NCBI GenBank assembly: GCA_026413225.1
Contig: CM048555.1
Coordinates: 80,607,785-80,671,784, forward strand
Length of the DNA: 64,000 nucleotides
Source: Otis tarda
Taxonomy: Eukaryota > Chordata > Aves > Otidiformes > Otididae
Reading direction: 5' to 3'
Part shown: positions 50,713-64,000 of the stretch, in pieces
Numbering within the stretch: position 1 is the first letter of the stretch
How the letters are laid out: every line of letters begins with the position of its first letter
The notes under the pieces: model-generated
Seen by the model: only the letters and a program-made list of their open reading frames with translations
Database searches by the model: none
What the model was told of the DNA's origin: nothing
Program-made: the position numbers and the translations under genes

Positions 50713-50733
50713 AAAAAAAAAAAAAAAAAAAAA
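50713..50733 (+). repeat. A homopolymer run, 21 nt
   Basis: Uninterrupted A21. Confidence 0.9.
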
Positions 50734-53700
50734 GCCAGCCAGTGAAGCAGCCTGCATTTTTGTTCATCAGGAGAGAGAGACTCTGGAGGGATTTGAGGTC
50801 TGATCCTGCTCTGAATGGGAAGTGTTGTACAGGCTCAGATACGCAGCTTCCCCCTCTCTGCCTTTACCACCGTAATCTTGTTGATCCAGGTGTAAAAAGC
50901 CGAGAAGAGGACGCTGAGGCGATCAGACGTTCATGCAGAATTACGGTTCCTGCAAGGTCTCGCTGCTGCGTGGTGCCGCCGTGATGCCGGGGAGCCCGGG
51001 AAGCGCCGTTGAGTGCCAGTAGCCGGAGGACGTGCCCACATGGGTGATTTGCTGCGTCTGCATGTTTCTGATGAGGTCCTTGGCCTCCTGTTTTCTTTTC
51101 CCATCTTCTCCCAGACAGCACTGAGTGATATATGTCACACACTGGCCCAGATGGGAAGTTTTCCCCAGGAGGATGCGTACTGGGAGCAGCGGGTGGTGAG
51201 AGTTTGATGCTGGGCAGATAAATGCTGGGGATGTGATGGCTCCGGTCCCTGACATTTGGTACGTGGCAAACTTTAATAATGCCATTGCCCACCTCCAGCA
51301 AATGAGTCCTGGAGGAGCTGCAATTCTGATTGTCAGAGAGGGAAAGAAAGGGTAATTAACAGGCCCAGTGACAGGTAATGAGAAGGATGGAGCTGCAACT
51401 CCTCTGAAAACCTGGTGCTCTCCTGGTCCGTCTCTCCAGCACTCCTCCGTGTCCGTGCAAGCGCATCCCTCCACACTTCCCTCTCAGCCTGAGACCAGGA
51501 ATGACCTTCTCCAGAAACACAGAATTGGACATCCTCATCTCCCACCACTGCTGAAGGTGTCAATTAGCGCTAATTGGATGATGCTAGGTCAAGTGTACAC
51601 AGTGCCTGAGGAAGGACAGGGACTGTAAGTCTTAGTAGTTTTCTCTCTTCTTTTGCTTGAAAATGCAGAAAGGTACGTGATGAATGTATTCCCATGCGAG
51701 TTCCAGCAGGACATTTTCTCAGGACAGAACTTTTATTCAAACGGTAAATACCAAATTCCCCCGAAGAGGCACTGAGTGAAGCACCCGCAGTAAGAGGAGA
51801 CAGAGGTCTGGATTGATGCCTTGCACTTGCATCTCCTATGGAGCAAGAAGAAAACCTTTGGAGTGCCAAAAATAAGTGAGAATCTCTTAGATTAGATAAC
51901 ACATGCTTTTATTGATCCTGCCTTCTCATATGAGTAGATTTCTCCTCTCCATCCCTTGTGATAGCCCTCATTTGTCTTCTCTCACTGTCTTATGTGTGAG
52001 CATCATTTCACTTCTAATAGTGAAGGTCATTAGAAATTTGAGTGAAAAGGACTTGCTTTGTGCATTGTTGATATTTTTATTGCCATCAGACAAGTGTTCT
52101 GACCTCTAGCGCTTCTACATTTTTATGATCACCTACGCCGAAATCTCCCTAGATTTATGTACTGTAAACGGTAAGCGCTTTGTTCCTTCAATCATGTGCC
52201 CAGGATCCAGATGGCCATGTTGTGACGGTCTGTAAAGTTTAAGGGCATTCAGGGAGCTAATAGGAACTTCCATGCTGTTGCATTCAAAACACTCCCGGTA
52301 GGTAACCTTCATGCACCCATGATTGCCAGGTTTCACATAGGTGATGACTTCACGCATCGGATTTCAAACTTTGTAGTATTTTGGTTAAGAATTAAGCTCA
52401 AGATTCGCTGAGAATGTCTGCATGAGGATGCTAAAGGGGCAGCTCCCAAGCGAGGCTGTTCATCCTTTATGTGGCATAAACAAGACATTTCCAAAACACA
52501 TTTCGTTCTCTGGTGGCTGAATCTCAGCGGGAGGGGGAACAATGGCAGAGGTGATAGGGATATTGAGCCAGAAATAGCCAGGAGATAAACCCCCTTGTTT
52601 TAAATCAGCCTGTAATAGCAAAGACAAATTGTGAAGCTGCCTGGAAAAGCAGGATGGCTATTGATAAAGAAGTAATAAGGGGATTCTCAGAAACTGCTAA
52701 CAGACACAGCACGAATCGAATCCCCAGTGTCATACTGCAGAGGATGCTGTTCAAATTCACTGGTGTTTTTTTAAACTGGAAATTGCAGAATTTATGGAAC
52801 AATGTGGGGGTCAACAATGTGTTTCTAAAGGGAAGGGGCCAGTGCTAGGAAGGATCTAACACTAAGGGATGAGATCCACTTCTCACTGCTTGTGCTTTAA
52901 CCAGCTCAGGTGATAGAGAAAGATGCTTCATGCTTTTCCAACAGCTGTGGGAAGAGATACGGTATCACGGATCCAGAGATGCGCAGGAACGTCCAAGCTG
53001 AGCTTAGGAATTTGGTATTATTGCATGAGTGGCACCCCCTTACACGCTGAGGAAAATGAAGGGAGGAAAATAAATTATAAAGCAAAAACTAAAACACAAA
53101 AGCAAATGTAAAAAAAAAAATGCAGTCACTGAAAAAGAAGACTGATTCTGCCAATTGTAACTGTAACTAACAGAGCAAATAGTGAGATAAATCTGTTCGT
53201 ACACAGTGGATAAAGAAAGGGAAGAAAGCTCAAACCCACAAACATATGCCCAAGTATATAAAGAGTAAATCTCAGCAGAGAAATTTGTTGCCTATTTTTA
53301 GCTGAAACTATTAGTGGATAAAGAGTTTCTGTTTGGATTTTATTAAAATCCTCCAACCCTGCTCTCTGAAGGAATTTGAATACACATTGCTTAGCCAGGC
53401 TGCAATGGAGGGAAACTGGGGTGTGAAATGTATTAACCATCTATGGAGATCTGCAGAGGCAGAATACTGCTCGGGGGCACTTAGGAGGGTATAAATAGCA
53501 GAGCATGGGTGGAAATATGGCAAAGAACTCAGCTGGATTTCAGAGAAAGAGTAGGTCCTCACAGGAAGAATTTGCAGGGTGAAAAAAAAAAAAAAAAGAA
53601 AGAAGAAAGAAACGGGAGTCCAGTTATTTTGAATAACTCCTGCTTGAGTACCGGAGACACTGTGGTTTCTTCTGCAACCTTCAAGTCAACCCTTGCTTTC

Positions 53701-54779
53701 CATCCGCACAGTTCTCAGTTCCAAATCAAGGTTTTAACTTCTACTTTCTGGGTGTGGAGTCACATTTTCATAGTTTAACTCAAGTAAATCTCATGAGCTA
53801 AGCTCTGCACTGCTTTGGAGCAGGAATCCTCCAGCTCTGCTCTCTGCGCTGCTTCCCAGTCAGACCACAAGACTAGGGAGGGAGACGGTTTGAACTTTCA
53901 GGTGTCTCCACCAAAATGTGATCAAGCGCCTTTAGATGAGCTTTTTCTGCTTATAAGTGGCTATCCTCAGGGAAGACATTTCTGCCTGAGCCCATTAGCC
54001 TGGGGAGAGCTTGCTGGTGTAGCTGGTGGAGTCTAGGACGTGACTCCTGCCATGACGAAGAAGATGGATCACATCATCATTTCCACTGACTTCACCAAAA
54101 ACTTTTCCATAGAGAGTTTGCACACCTAGAGTGCATGGAGACACCTACACTTTCTGCTGGTTCATTTTGTGATGTCTTGGCCTATGAGCTGCATCAAGTC
54201 CTCCGAGTAATGCCACTCGGCCACCAAAAGGGCCTGGGTCACCCATGAGTCCGGTGTCCTGTCTGCCAGAACTGCACGGGTGTCTCAGATACCCAAGGGC
54301 TTCTCAAATAGCATCACACACCTTCGGATGAGCAACTGAACCCAAAATCTGCTAATTTCTCGCTAGATGCCTCTAAGTCACAACAGGGACCTGGACATCT
54401 CATGTAAGCACCTGAACTTCAGTGTCATCACCTGCAGGGTGAATCCCACGGCTGATACTGGGGAAGATGGATCTTCCCCTTGCAGGATTTTTGATCTGGA
54501 AGTACCAGACTATATCCAGGTACCATGACTCTCCAGACATGAGCATCTCCTTCTCTGCTTGATCTTCACCATATCCAGCATCCAAGTCCCTGGGAAAACA
54601 CACAAGGGCTTCTACCACCTCTGGATGATGGCTCTTGTCTTTGCCTCAAGTTAGCGTTGGATTTCTTTTCCCCGACCCAGAGCAGCCGAGGGGCTGGAGC
54701 ACTCCACAGCAGCTCTCCCTGTCACTCCAGCGTGTGATGGAGTGCCACCGGGCACACAGAGAGATTAAAAGCAGAGGCT

Positions 54780-55070
54780 CCAAGTCAGAGACGTTTTAAA
54801 AATGTGTGTGCTCAAGTAAAGGGCTTTTTAATGTTTTAATAACAAATATTATGAGATATTTTTCTCCATACCCAGTGCCTGCTGAGCCATCATGCTGAGT
54901 CTGTATTTATGGCACTGTAAAGCACAATGAAGGCAACTACGCTAGGAATACTAATAGCCTCAAGTTTATTACACTAAGGCTGAGTGCTTCATTTTAATTG
55001 CATGGAAACATTTAATTTGTTAGATGAGGTGTCATGTAGTTTTCCTTAGGCACCAGTAACTCATATCCAC
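54780..55070. promoter_or_regulatory. Candidate conserved non-coding element
   Basis: About 290 bp of AT-rich, repeat-free sequence with TTTTAATGTTTTAATAAC, ATATTATGAGATATTT, TTTTAATTGCATGG (octamer/POU-like ATGCAATTAAAA reversed) and ATTTAATTTGTTAG. It differs in texture from the neighbouring GC-balanced sequence. Confidence 0.28.
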
Positions 55071-57267
55071 ACTGGGACGATCTAACAATCTAGGGGAGGC
55101 TTTAAAATTAAAAGGATTTTACAATTCCTTACCTCTTCGGTGTGCGTGAGTGGCTGGATTCTTGGGCCTTGTAGAGTTAAAATATTTCCACCTCTGTGTT
55201 GAAAGACTGGATTGGGGAAATTCACATCTTCACAGCCGTCCAAGGCAAAAAGGGGTCTGCAAGACAACACCATAGGGTGTAGGCAGTCAGGTGGAAGGAC
55301 CACGTGTTCTCGTGTCTCTTCTTATCTCTCTGTATGGACCAAGGATGCTCGCTGCCACCAGCCAGCGACCCTTTGCTGCGGCGATGGGGACACAACATTT
55401 TTGGGATGGAAAGGTGGGAGTTCAGAGCACTCCTCACCCGTGGATCAGAGGCGCCGTCATGCTTCTCCTCAGTGGCCCTCTCCATCACTTTTCTGACCAT
55501 GTATAACATCAACATTTAAGGAGTAAGGGGGGGAGGAAACCCAGCTGAACAGTGATATGTTTATTCTCTGAAGTGATGTCAAACCAAAACATATCAGAAA
55601 AATAGGCATTTTTATTAAAAAAAGAAATCCACTCAAGAAAAAAAAAAGGAAGCTTACCAGTGTATATCATACTGCAAAAGGGATGGGGCAGAGGAAAATC
55701 GAGGCCATTTGGAGACAAGCTGCATCTGTCAAAATAACCATAGCAGCTCCAGTTTCCTGCCTAGTTCACACTTGCTCGGACAGCCGCAATGAACGTGCAA
55801 TAAATGCCTGAGTCAGCAAGATTTAATTTACCTCCGCTGTTAAGGGACCTGTAGCTCACATTAGGGTTTGGGTTTTTTTTTCCCCTGCATGCTGATCTAA
55901 AGCATTTGGACACTGGAGTTAGAAAACTTCACACTGGAAATGAAAGGTGATTTTTTTTTTTTCAGCCGCACACAGCAAGAGCTTTGTAAAACCAGTGGTA
56001 AATGTCTTATCACTCCGGGTTTTAAAGCGAGATAGAACTTCTGTCTAAAAGATTTGCTGTCTTTCAGCTCCGACCTTATGGGCTCAATGCTTTTGAGTCT
56101 GTGCTACGGAAAAATAATTCTCCCAGCAGGAATTACCAGGAAAGAGGAATATTATGCAGAAGAGGAAACTTTCCGATATCCTTAATATCCATATTATCTC
56201 CTTTGAGGCAACAAAGTAGATACCGTGGTGAGAAGCAAATACAGTGATACACGCATGATGTGAAGCCATGTGTTAATGATGAACGTCCTGGCCAGGACAC
56301 ACATGTCCCACACATGACCTCAAGCCTCTAGGAAGCCGGGATCTGTACAACACGATGGGCACGGGCTGGCTGCACCCAGTGTGGCCGGCTGTCAGGAGAT
56401 CCGAGTAAGTGAGCACGGATGTCGGCGTTCAAATCTACCCCGGGTTTTTTACCTCCATTAAATGTCACGGCTGAAGCTGTCACACATTCTGAGCAATCCC
56501 CTCCATCCAACGGCAGCGGAGGCTTTTTATAGAAGGTTTGTAGGAGGCGGCCAGCGGAAAACACAGCACAGGAGGCCAGCGATGTAAAAGCAGGGGACGG
56601 CAAGGAAGATTTGCATGCCGTTGTCAGATTGCCATGAAATAAGGAAGTCGCAAGGGGAGGTTGATCTCCTGAGGATGGATTTTTGCACCACTTCTAACAA
56701 GTGCTACAGTAAGAGCTGAGGAGAGCTTTTCCATCCGTGTCTGCTGGAAATTTTAAACAAATTAAAATTAAACAAAAACACTCTTCAAATGTGTCAGTGA
56801 CTCTTTTTCGAGTGTGCATTTTCTGCAAATAGTCCTGGCACTGAGATTGTTGAGGCAACAGCTACAGAAATTGGCTGCCCCCAGCCACCATCCAAGAATG
56901 GTCACGGGGATGGAGTTTTGAGTTGATTTATGAGGCTAAAAGAGGGCCTGTCTGTAAATGGCTATGGGATTTCAGTCACTTGCTCCCACACTGAGAGCAA
57001 TAGCTCATATTTAGCCAGCGCACAATTTCTAGGAACTTACATTCAAATTTTGAAATTGCCCCGAAAACTTAATTCTAAGTTTCGCATTCGACCAGAAGCA
57101 CAACTTTTACTATGTCACCTCTCTGAATTAATGGCTCGGGATATTTCCACCTCGGCCCTACACTGACATTAGCACAGAAGCACTTTGCAGACATGAATAA
57201 TTTCACCATTATCGTCAAAGCAGTCCTTGCCACAGAAGGGAAGGCTCAGCTCAGATGCGGAGCTGGT

Positions 57268-57306
57268 AGCCCAGAGGCATTAAGTGATGTGACTAAGGTC
57301 AGCTGG
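57268..57306 (-). mobile_element. Possible MIR-like SINE core
   Basis: 'cagaggcattaagtgatgtg' then 'actaaggtcagctgg' resembles the reversed MIR core 'cagagaggttaagtgacttgcccaaggtcac'. Short and diverged. Confidence 0.3.
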
Positions 57307-59503
57307 AGATACGCTGTCCCACATAACTCTCTCGGAGGCCAGACCAATTCCTGAACCTCAGGCCTGTTCCTGCTTTCAGACATTATCCTGCTCACAGACT
57401 CCTTACAAGTAACAGAAAAGCCAAGAGTACTCACAAGGTCATCAGTGAATAATTTTGAATCATCGACAATCCCAGGAAAGTTACAAGTCGCTTGTAGAGA
57501 ATTCCTGAGCAGGAAGAGGCAAAAAAAAAGAAGAAAAAAAAAAGAGTTAGTTCTTGAAAACAAGGAAATTAATTTTTCAGACAATTAATTAGTGTTCGTA
57601 GATAGCACAGAAAAATCTCAGTAGCCAACAACTTTGAATACCACACAAAGGAATCTGTAATTCCTTGAGCAATCATACTAAGTGGTTCGCTGCTGCCGAA
57701 AATGTGTTGTCTTATTTCTTCTCCCTGCACTTGTTCATGGCCACGTGGTCCTTCTGTTCTGACTGCGGTGCTCGTGGACTCTTTTGTGATCTGATTTGGC
57801 TCCTCAGCATAGTGGAAAACTAGCTCTTTTCTGAGCTCAGGCAGGATGAGTGGACTTAATTGGCGTCCACATGTCACATTTCCACTGTTAAATAAAAGGA
57901 TGGTATTGAGGAAATACTGTGTCCCACCACTGTTGCTGTCCCAGGTTTAGTTTTGGCCAGCTCAGGATATCAACCTGCGGGGAAACGCCTGGGTAGAGTT
58001 TAGTGTAGGGTTCACTCCATCAAGCATCTCGGATAGGATGGCTCCTTCCAACCTACACAGTCCTCCAGCATCATCCCTGAAGGCTTTGCATCCCTGAGTA
58101 ACGCTATCGGGGTGTGCAATGAAGCCAAGCATGTGGCCCTTGTGTTATTCCAGGTATGTGGAGCTGGAGAAGACACAGGAAGAGCGATGACACCTTCGGG
58201 GCAGCGGGGTCCCAGCACCGCCAATGGTCACGAGCACGGCTGGTCTGTTCAAAGTAGCTCGTAGCCATTCCTCAAAACCTCAGGAATTCGGTTGAGGTCA
58301 GAATCGCTCCCCTTCAGACCCGATTTCAGGCACCGGCTCTGAACGAACGCAGGGACTGGCAGGTGCCATGGGGTCAGGACATGAGTTGCACCATGTGGTT
58401 TTTCCTTGATTTGCAACCATAACTGCCCACCTGACTGTGGATTTAGGAATCTGACTATGGGTGTCTCATTTTGTAACTCTTGACCAGTGGGCCAAACCAA
58501 TTTGCAGTTGTCCTCTTATCTATGAATGAATGTACAATAGGAGAATAATTTGTCTCTCTATGCCAAAATAAGTGTGTTCAGATGGTGGGTGGGGGCACTC
58601 TTTTTTGCTTTTTAAGGAAAAGACACAGGTACTTTGTGCCTGATTTGAGTTGCAGACAAACATTTAACAGATCACTTTGCTTTCCCAAACGTGCAGTGCA
58701 GCCTCTAAGAGCAAGCTAAATTGCTATAAATTAAAGTTAAATGTCAAAAAGGCAAGGATGTGCAGGAATGCAGGAGACAATCTCTGTGCAATTGGGGTTG
58801 TTACTGAGCTGCTTTTATCCACTTTGCTTGCACATTGTTAAGTGCTCTTCCTGGAAAGGGGAACTTTTTTTTTCTTTCCATTTTTAGATAAATCCCAACC
58901 CCCCGTTCCACTGAAGTAGAATGTCATCATTTCTTATTTCCAAATATCATCAGAGAAAGAATTATGACTGTCCACTCGTCGTGCTCATCATTCCATTCGC
59001 GTTGTGCAGCCTGCTCTTAGAGAAATGCCATCCTTTTGATATAACAGGTACCAACCTGCTCAGTAAAAAGGAAATTCAGATGCCATTTCCACCTTTGCTG
59101 AGTAGTTGGCCTCTGTAGGAAGGAAGTAATGAAACCCCTGCTTCCTCTGTTACTTTTAAATAGAAAATATAAAGGGAAATGCAGTGTGAGATGTATGTGA
59201 CAAATGAGAAAACAAGTATCAGTGTTACAACTGCTGAATGTCACCTTCAAAAAAAAATTATTTCTGCGAGGCCAGCCTGCTCTTGCTCTCTCTACTTGTA
59301 GCAAGACCTCCGTCCCCAGCCCCACCGTGTCCCTGCGGCACTAGCCAGAGGATGGGACAGTGCCTGAGCTGGCTCTACACAGACGAAGAGGGGCTGAGGG
59401 CTTCCCTGCCACCCTCATCTCCTGAGAATACGTGATCTAAATGCTCCCCCTTGCCTCTAGATCTATAAAACCACCAGCACCTGTTCCTCCAAGGGATGCT
59501 TCC

Positions 59504-59530
59504 AAGTTACTTACTTGGAAGTTACTTACT
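59504..59530 (+). repeat. 15-bp tandem duplication
   Basis: AAGTTACTTACT occurs at 59504-59515 and 59519-59530. Confidence 0.85.
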
Positions 59531-60367
59531 GCATAATGCAGTACACAAATAGCACAGAAGGGTGTATAACGTGGCAGGTAAGTAAAGTCTGTCCCATTTG
59601 CTTTGGAGTCCTACTTATTTTCCTAACCTTGGGTGCAGTTTTGTCAGCAACAGAGCATCATCAGCCCACAACAGGGAGCAGCATCTCAATGAAACGGTGC
59701 TACCCGGCCAAGGCAGATGCTGCTCTCTCAGGACCCCGGTTCAACCAGCTCTACACCACCACGTTCTTCAGGAACGCGGTCTTGGTGCCCTTTGACACCT
59801 ATGCAATGCTTTTACATGACAGGAGCTGGCACAGCCGCCGTGGATGCTTGAAATGTTGCTGCAACAACCTTTTAACATTTTTTTTTTCATGCACCTTCTG
59901 AAAAAGAGTTTAGGGCATACATACCTATGTTGTGAACGCAGCTGCCTTGAGCCATGGCTCAGCAGTGCAGAGGGTTTCCATGAAACCTCATTGTCCAGTG
60001 CTAATTGATATTATCCTTGCTGCAAGGCACTATGAAGGTGAGGTGGGCAGCCTGCACACTCAACGGCTCTCTGGAGCCAAATTTGGCTCTAAGCTGGAGG
60101 GGATTATCTCTAACACCAAGGGTTATCCCTGCCTCGCACACAATCTGAGACATCCGATCCCAAAGCTCCCTTCACTGAGAGGATTTCAGGAATTAGAGGT
60201 ATATCCTGCTGTACCCGGGAAGACCTAGGATGCTTCAGTCTCTGATGCTTGTGCCGTGGGAAGATATTTAGGGCTGGAGGCAACTGCACTGTAGATAATG
60301 GGAAACAATTTCCACATTGCATGGCAAGGAGAGGCATGGCTGATTTTATCTAGAACTGGGAACAGCC

Positions 60368-60441
60368 CTGCTACAATTGGGAGGTTGGACTGAAGACCTT
60401 CAGACCCCTCCACCTCGACCAGCAGTTCCATGATTCTGTGA
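60368..60441 (+). mobile_element. Diverged CR1 LINE 3' end
   Basis: 'gggaggttggactgaagacc', 'cagacccctccacctcgacc' and 'ttccatgattctgtgaa' follow the CR1 3' terminus, including a decayed terminal repeat. Short, old copy. Confidence 0.6.
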
Positions 60442-63400
60442 ATGCATGGAGTTACTACTCTCTTACTCCTCCTTTTGGTCAATCTGTTCTTTGTGCTGTT
60501 TTTGCTGGTTGTGTCTACCCCATGACCCATCCCTACCAGAGCCCCAAAGTGACCATAATGCTTCTAGTTGACAAGCTCACCATGCTGGTCATTTCTTCTA
60601 ATGAAATGACTACAGCACAGAGGACTACCTCCAATTTATCTGTCTAATGTTATTATAGTCAATGTGAACAGAAGATTGTAGACCATGATTGTTCTGATTT
60701 AACACAGTTGTCAACTGGAGGATCTACCTTGTCTACTGACTGTAGGTTGTACTGATCGTCACACGAGCCATAAAGTCCATCTCATGTTTGGATACCCTGT
60801 GCAGAGTTTAAAGTGTGACACAGGAAGACTAGAGCTCAATTCAGATGCCTGAACTTGCTGTCTCGTGCCTTTTCTGATATTCTAGAACAGCAATGCTGAT
60901 CACAAGGGTCTGGTAGATGGGTCATAAGATCTACAAGAGATCTACCAATGCCATGGGTTCAGCTAGAGTCTGGGGGTGGTAGATCAGAGAGATGATGAGA
61001 TAGTATGAGTGGGAAGATTCCCTTCCAGTGAGAATCCTGGATGCGTGCGTAGTTCAGACTCATATCTGATGGATCTGTCTCCATATATTTTCTGCAAATG
61101 ACATGATTATTTTTCTAGGCTGGCTTCCTAAGGAAATGAGCCCTTTACTGAGCCTCACACCCACAAGTCTGGATAGGCACACTGTGGAGTTAGTGGCTTT
61201 TTGGTTGTGTCAGAGCACCTTCCAAACAGGGTTTGATAGATGGATGATCTGTCTTTGCTAGCAAATGGATGGTTCAGTGCAACCTGCAAATTAGTTATAC
61301 CTGATTTTAAGGCAGCCGCGTATTTCTAACTACACAGCTGTCCCAATCTGTGAAAATAGGATTATGTCCTGCCACACACTGTGACCAGTTTGGAAGACAG
61401 ATTGCTGGTGTGGTGGGACTCTTGGTCATCTTCGTCCTGGTGTTTTCATCCTGCTCTCCTTAAGACTCAGTGAGCATTTTGCTAGTGATTTCAGATGGGA
61501 ACGGGATGATACTCTAAATTTATTGTACCCAGTGCCTTTAGTTTAGTTATGAGTGTTTAGTCATGAAGGAACTATAAGGAAAAAGGATCCATTTGGAGAA
61601 AACCTGAGAAGATCCCATGCAAAACTACAATCTCCTATCTGAGGAGGGTGAGTCCTCTCTATAGGAAAGAGAGAAGAAGAACTGATAAAGCCTACATTGA
61701 TATACACACTTGGACATGATGTCACCCCCAAAACAGTCACACTGAGACACCCTTTTCTATTTATGTCGTATCATGGACCCTGCCCACAAGCAGGGTGTAC
61801 TTCTTCCTTGGCTGCTCTCCTTATAGCGGCTTATAGCGTAACTCATAGCTCGTCTTCACAAAGAACTTGCATCCCCTTCATTGCCAAGAAACTAGTCTTA
61901 GATGACAAGTCCATGGAGGCTCTGCTGTATGTCTGTCTTATTGCACGCTCACTGCAGCCCATGCACTTCCAATATATAACCTCCAATCTCGCCTTTTTGT
62001 GGACTTTGATATTTTGTATGAACTTACTCCCCCTCCTCCCCCCAAAAAAAGGTGAGATAAAAGCCTCAAACCTCAATGACCTCTCCTGAGGAAGCAACTT
62101 CTGCCTCAGTTTCTCCCTTTAGCTAAGCTTGCATATCTTTTTCCTTTGATGCAACAGTTTAAATTAACCCTTGGATGTGCCAAGAAGCCTGCTGCCCTTC
62201 CCAAAGTAGCCAACAGCAAATCGCTCTCCCTCTGCTGCCATCCATCTCCAAACTGACCATGGAGGTGTCTCTGCCATCCCCAAAATGAGAAGTGGACATG
62301 CTGGCTTCCTTGTGCAATCCCATACTGAAAGGCCCAACATAACTCTCCAGAAGGAAGCAGATGTTTCTTTTGCACTTCTCACAAGCTTGTTTGAAGTATT
62401 CAGGGTCCCTGTCCCCACTCAAAATGAAACCTTTCCAAAAATCATCATCAAAGTAAATATTTTTCCTTGCCCTTTTCTCTCTTCTTCTTCAGTGCCTCAG
62501 TTCCCTCCAAGCATCTTTAATCACTACTCAGGATCTGCTCCAAGTTGAACATGGAGATATGTTTGGTAATACTATCTACAGGGTCTCTATTTTCCCTTCA
62601 GGAAAAGATGGAGGTGGAAGCTTAGGGTTGTTGTTTTTTTTTTTTCCCGCTGAGGCACCTGGACTGTGTACATGTGTCTACCCTGGGGTATTTAGGCTCC
62701 CTACACCAGCAGTAGCCAAGCTCTGTAGATCCTCAGAGACCTCAGACCTCCCTATGCTGTAGTCAAACCGAAAACAAGACAGGGAAAACCTGCTCCTGTG
62801 CACCAATGGCAGAAGGTTGATTTACGACCCCTTCATCCACGACATGAAGACTCACAAAGTTTTGAAGCGACTGGCCCAAGAGTTTTAGAGCTATAGGAGG
62901 TGGTGGCTGCATCCAGCTCACAAAGAAGCAAAACAAAGACAACGATCCTGCTGACTCCCTGAGCAACTGAGCTTAGAGACATCCCTGCCAGGGTTATTCA
63001 TGACAGCTATTCTCCTGACCTGATAGAGTCTTGTGCTTTCAGCACTTCGAGGCTTCATGTTTTTCATTACAGTATTTTGGTTTTTTTTGCTTTTAACTGG
63101 TTCTTCCAGAAACAAGAATGAATACAGTACCCTATATATACATATATATATGCACTCACACACATATATAAGTTACAGTTCATAAAATTCCTAGAGAAGC
63201 CACCAGCGGGATTGATTGAAACAGGCAATTTCGTAGCGAGCCGCAAAGTTCTCCCCTGAATCAGTGAGTCATGATACCCTATAAAACACACACTAAAACG
63301 TCATAATGACCTACCGCTATTATTTCTTCCTTAAATCTCCTCTGCGAAAGGAAAAGGAATTTGCTGAGCGAGGGCAGGAGGAATTGAGCCGACTGCAGCA

Positions 63401-64000
63401 CAGCCCAAGGCTTGCTTCTGCGAGCGCATCCAGGGAGGTAAGGCTCTCCATTGCTGGCAGGATCGTGGCGAGGTGGTCAAGGAGAAGACAGGACATGTGT
63501 TTGTGGGGCCAGAAATCCCCAGATCCCCTGTTCGCTTTCCTAGGAATAGAACAGGGTGGAGGTTGGCATCATTAGACGTTCAACCCATAGTCTGGGTTGA
63601 GAGAAGGTATGAACAAAATAAATGTCCCTTTCCACACACACACAACCCCCTAATGGGTTTTCTCACAGTCTTCTTCACAACCATGTATAAAGATGAACAA
63701 TTTTTCTTCCTTTTCATTTTTCTAAGACCTTTCTCTACTTCCCTGCCTCCCACACTGCTGTTTCCCCTTTTTAAAGGATAATCATAACATAAAATGGAAG
63801 AAATCATATAATCTTGAAGAAAAAAAGATCTGTGGTTGGATGGTTTGTTTATTTGCTTCTGGAAAAGAAATAATCTGAAATATTTTCCCAGAAAACAACA
63901 TGTTTTTCTTGAAAAGACCTTTCCTTTTTGTGAAATATTTTATCAACAGTTTCTGCAAGTTCTAGCTTTTTGCTGCCAAATGAATCCTGAAGTGCAAGTG
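60442..64000. other. Intergenic sequence, right edge
   Basis: No gene recognised. A TA/CA microsatellite lies at 63133-63171 and a short (CA)n near 63636. A donor-like GGGAGGTAAGG at about 63434 follows an open frame, but no acceptor or domain supports an exon. Confidence 0.5.
63133..63171 (+). repeat. TA/CA-rich microsatellite
   Basis: Runs of TATATA, CATATATATA, CACACA and CATATATA in alternation, typical of a compound dinucleotide repeat. Confidence 0.85.

Larger units (their letters stand above)
46263..60367. other. Intergenic sequence
   Basis: It holds two A runs, two tandem duplications, a weak MIR-like patch and one candidate conserved block. The frame at 59515-59901 has 128 codons but no recognisable domain. 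No supported exon. Confidence 0.5.

Noticed and set aside
59515-59901. 128-codon plus-strand frame with a hydrophobic segment, and a strong donor-like AGGTAAGTA at 59576
   Set aside because: The donor lies inside the frame and no acceptor, domain or homology is recognisable. It starts in a 15-bp tandem duplication.
63306-63575. Plus-strand frame ending near a donor-like GGGAGGTAAGG
   Set aside because: No convincing acceptor, no domain and no partner exon.
1-64000. tRNA, rRNA, CRISPR, operon or prophage features
   Set aside because: No tRNA T-loop signature with a matching acceptor stem, no rRNA-like segment and no spaced direct repeats. The sequence is vertebrate nuclear DNA.

Overview
This is a stretch of vertebrate nuclear DNA, most probably from a bird. 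The evidence is a set of CR1 LINE fragments with the avian 3' end (terminal ATTCTATG-type repeats and the 'CAAGGAGCAGGGACA' block), one solo LTR of an avian ERVL-like family, low repeat density and no operon-like coding. Nearly all open frames of 60-180 codons are chance frames in non-coding DNA.

One coding segment can be supported. On the minus strand at 11718-11757 a 40-nt first coding exon reads MRGILYFCTLVLL plus one base of a split codon, followed by a consensus GTGAGTA donor. From memory it matches the N-terminus of chicken GFRA4 (GDNF-family receptor alpha-4, the persephin co-receptor of RET), which begins MRGILYFCTLILLEG. The exon lies in a TATA-less CpG island (about 11740-12046) that also holds a GC box and a G-quadruplex motif. 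No later GFRA4 exon is visible at lower coordinates, so positions 1-11717 are read as part of intron 1.

Immediately upstream of the island is a 584-bp, about 97% pure pyrimidine tract (12047-12630; polypurine on the GFRA4 sense strand). A second CpG-rich block lies beyond it (about 12631-12815), so the tract splits the island. Two shorter pyrimidine tracts of the same polarity follow at 13640-13723 and 14088-14174.

From about 12.8 kb to 64 kb no protein-coding exon can be supported. This part holds CR1 fragments in both orientations, a probable very old CR1-type piece, MIR-like SINE remnants, A/T homopolymer runs of 18-25 nt, a few short tandem duplications and several AT-rich, homeodomain-site-rich blocks that look like candidate conserved non-coding elements. 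The most interesting signal is the GFRA4 promoter architecture. I see no new multi-gene system here.
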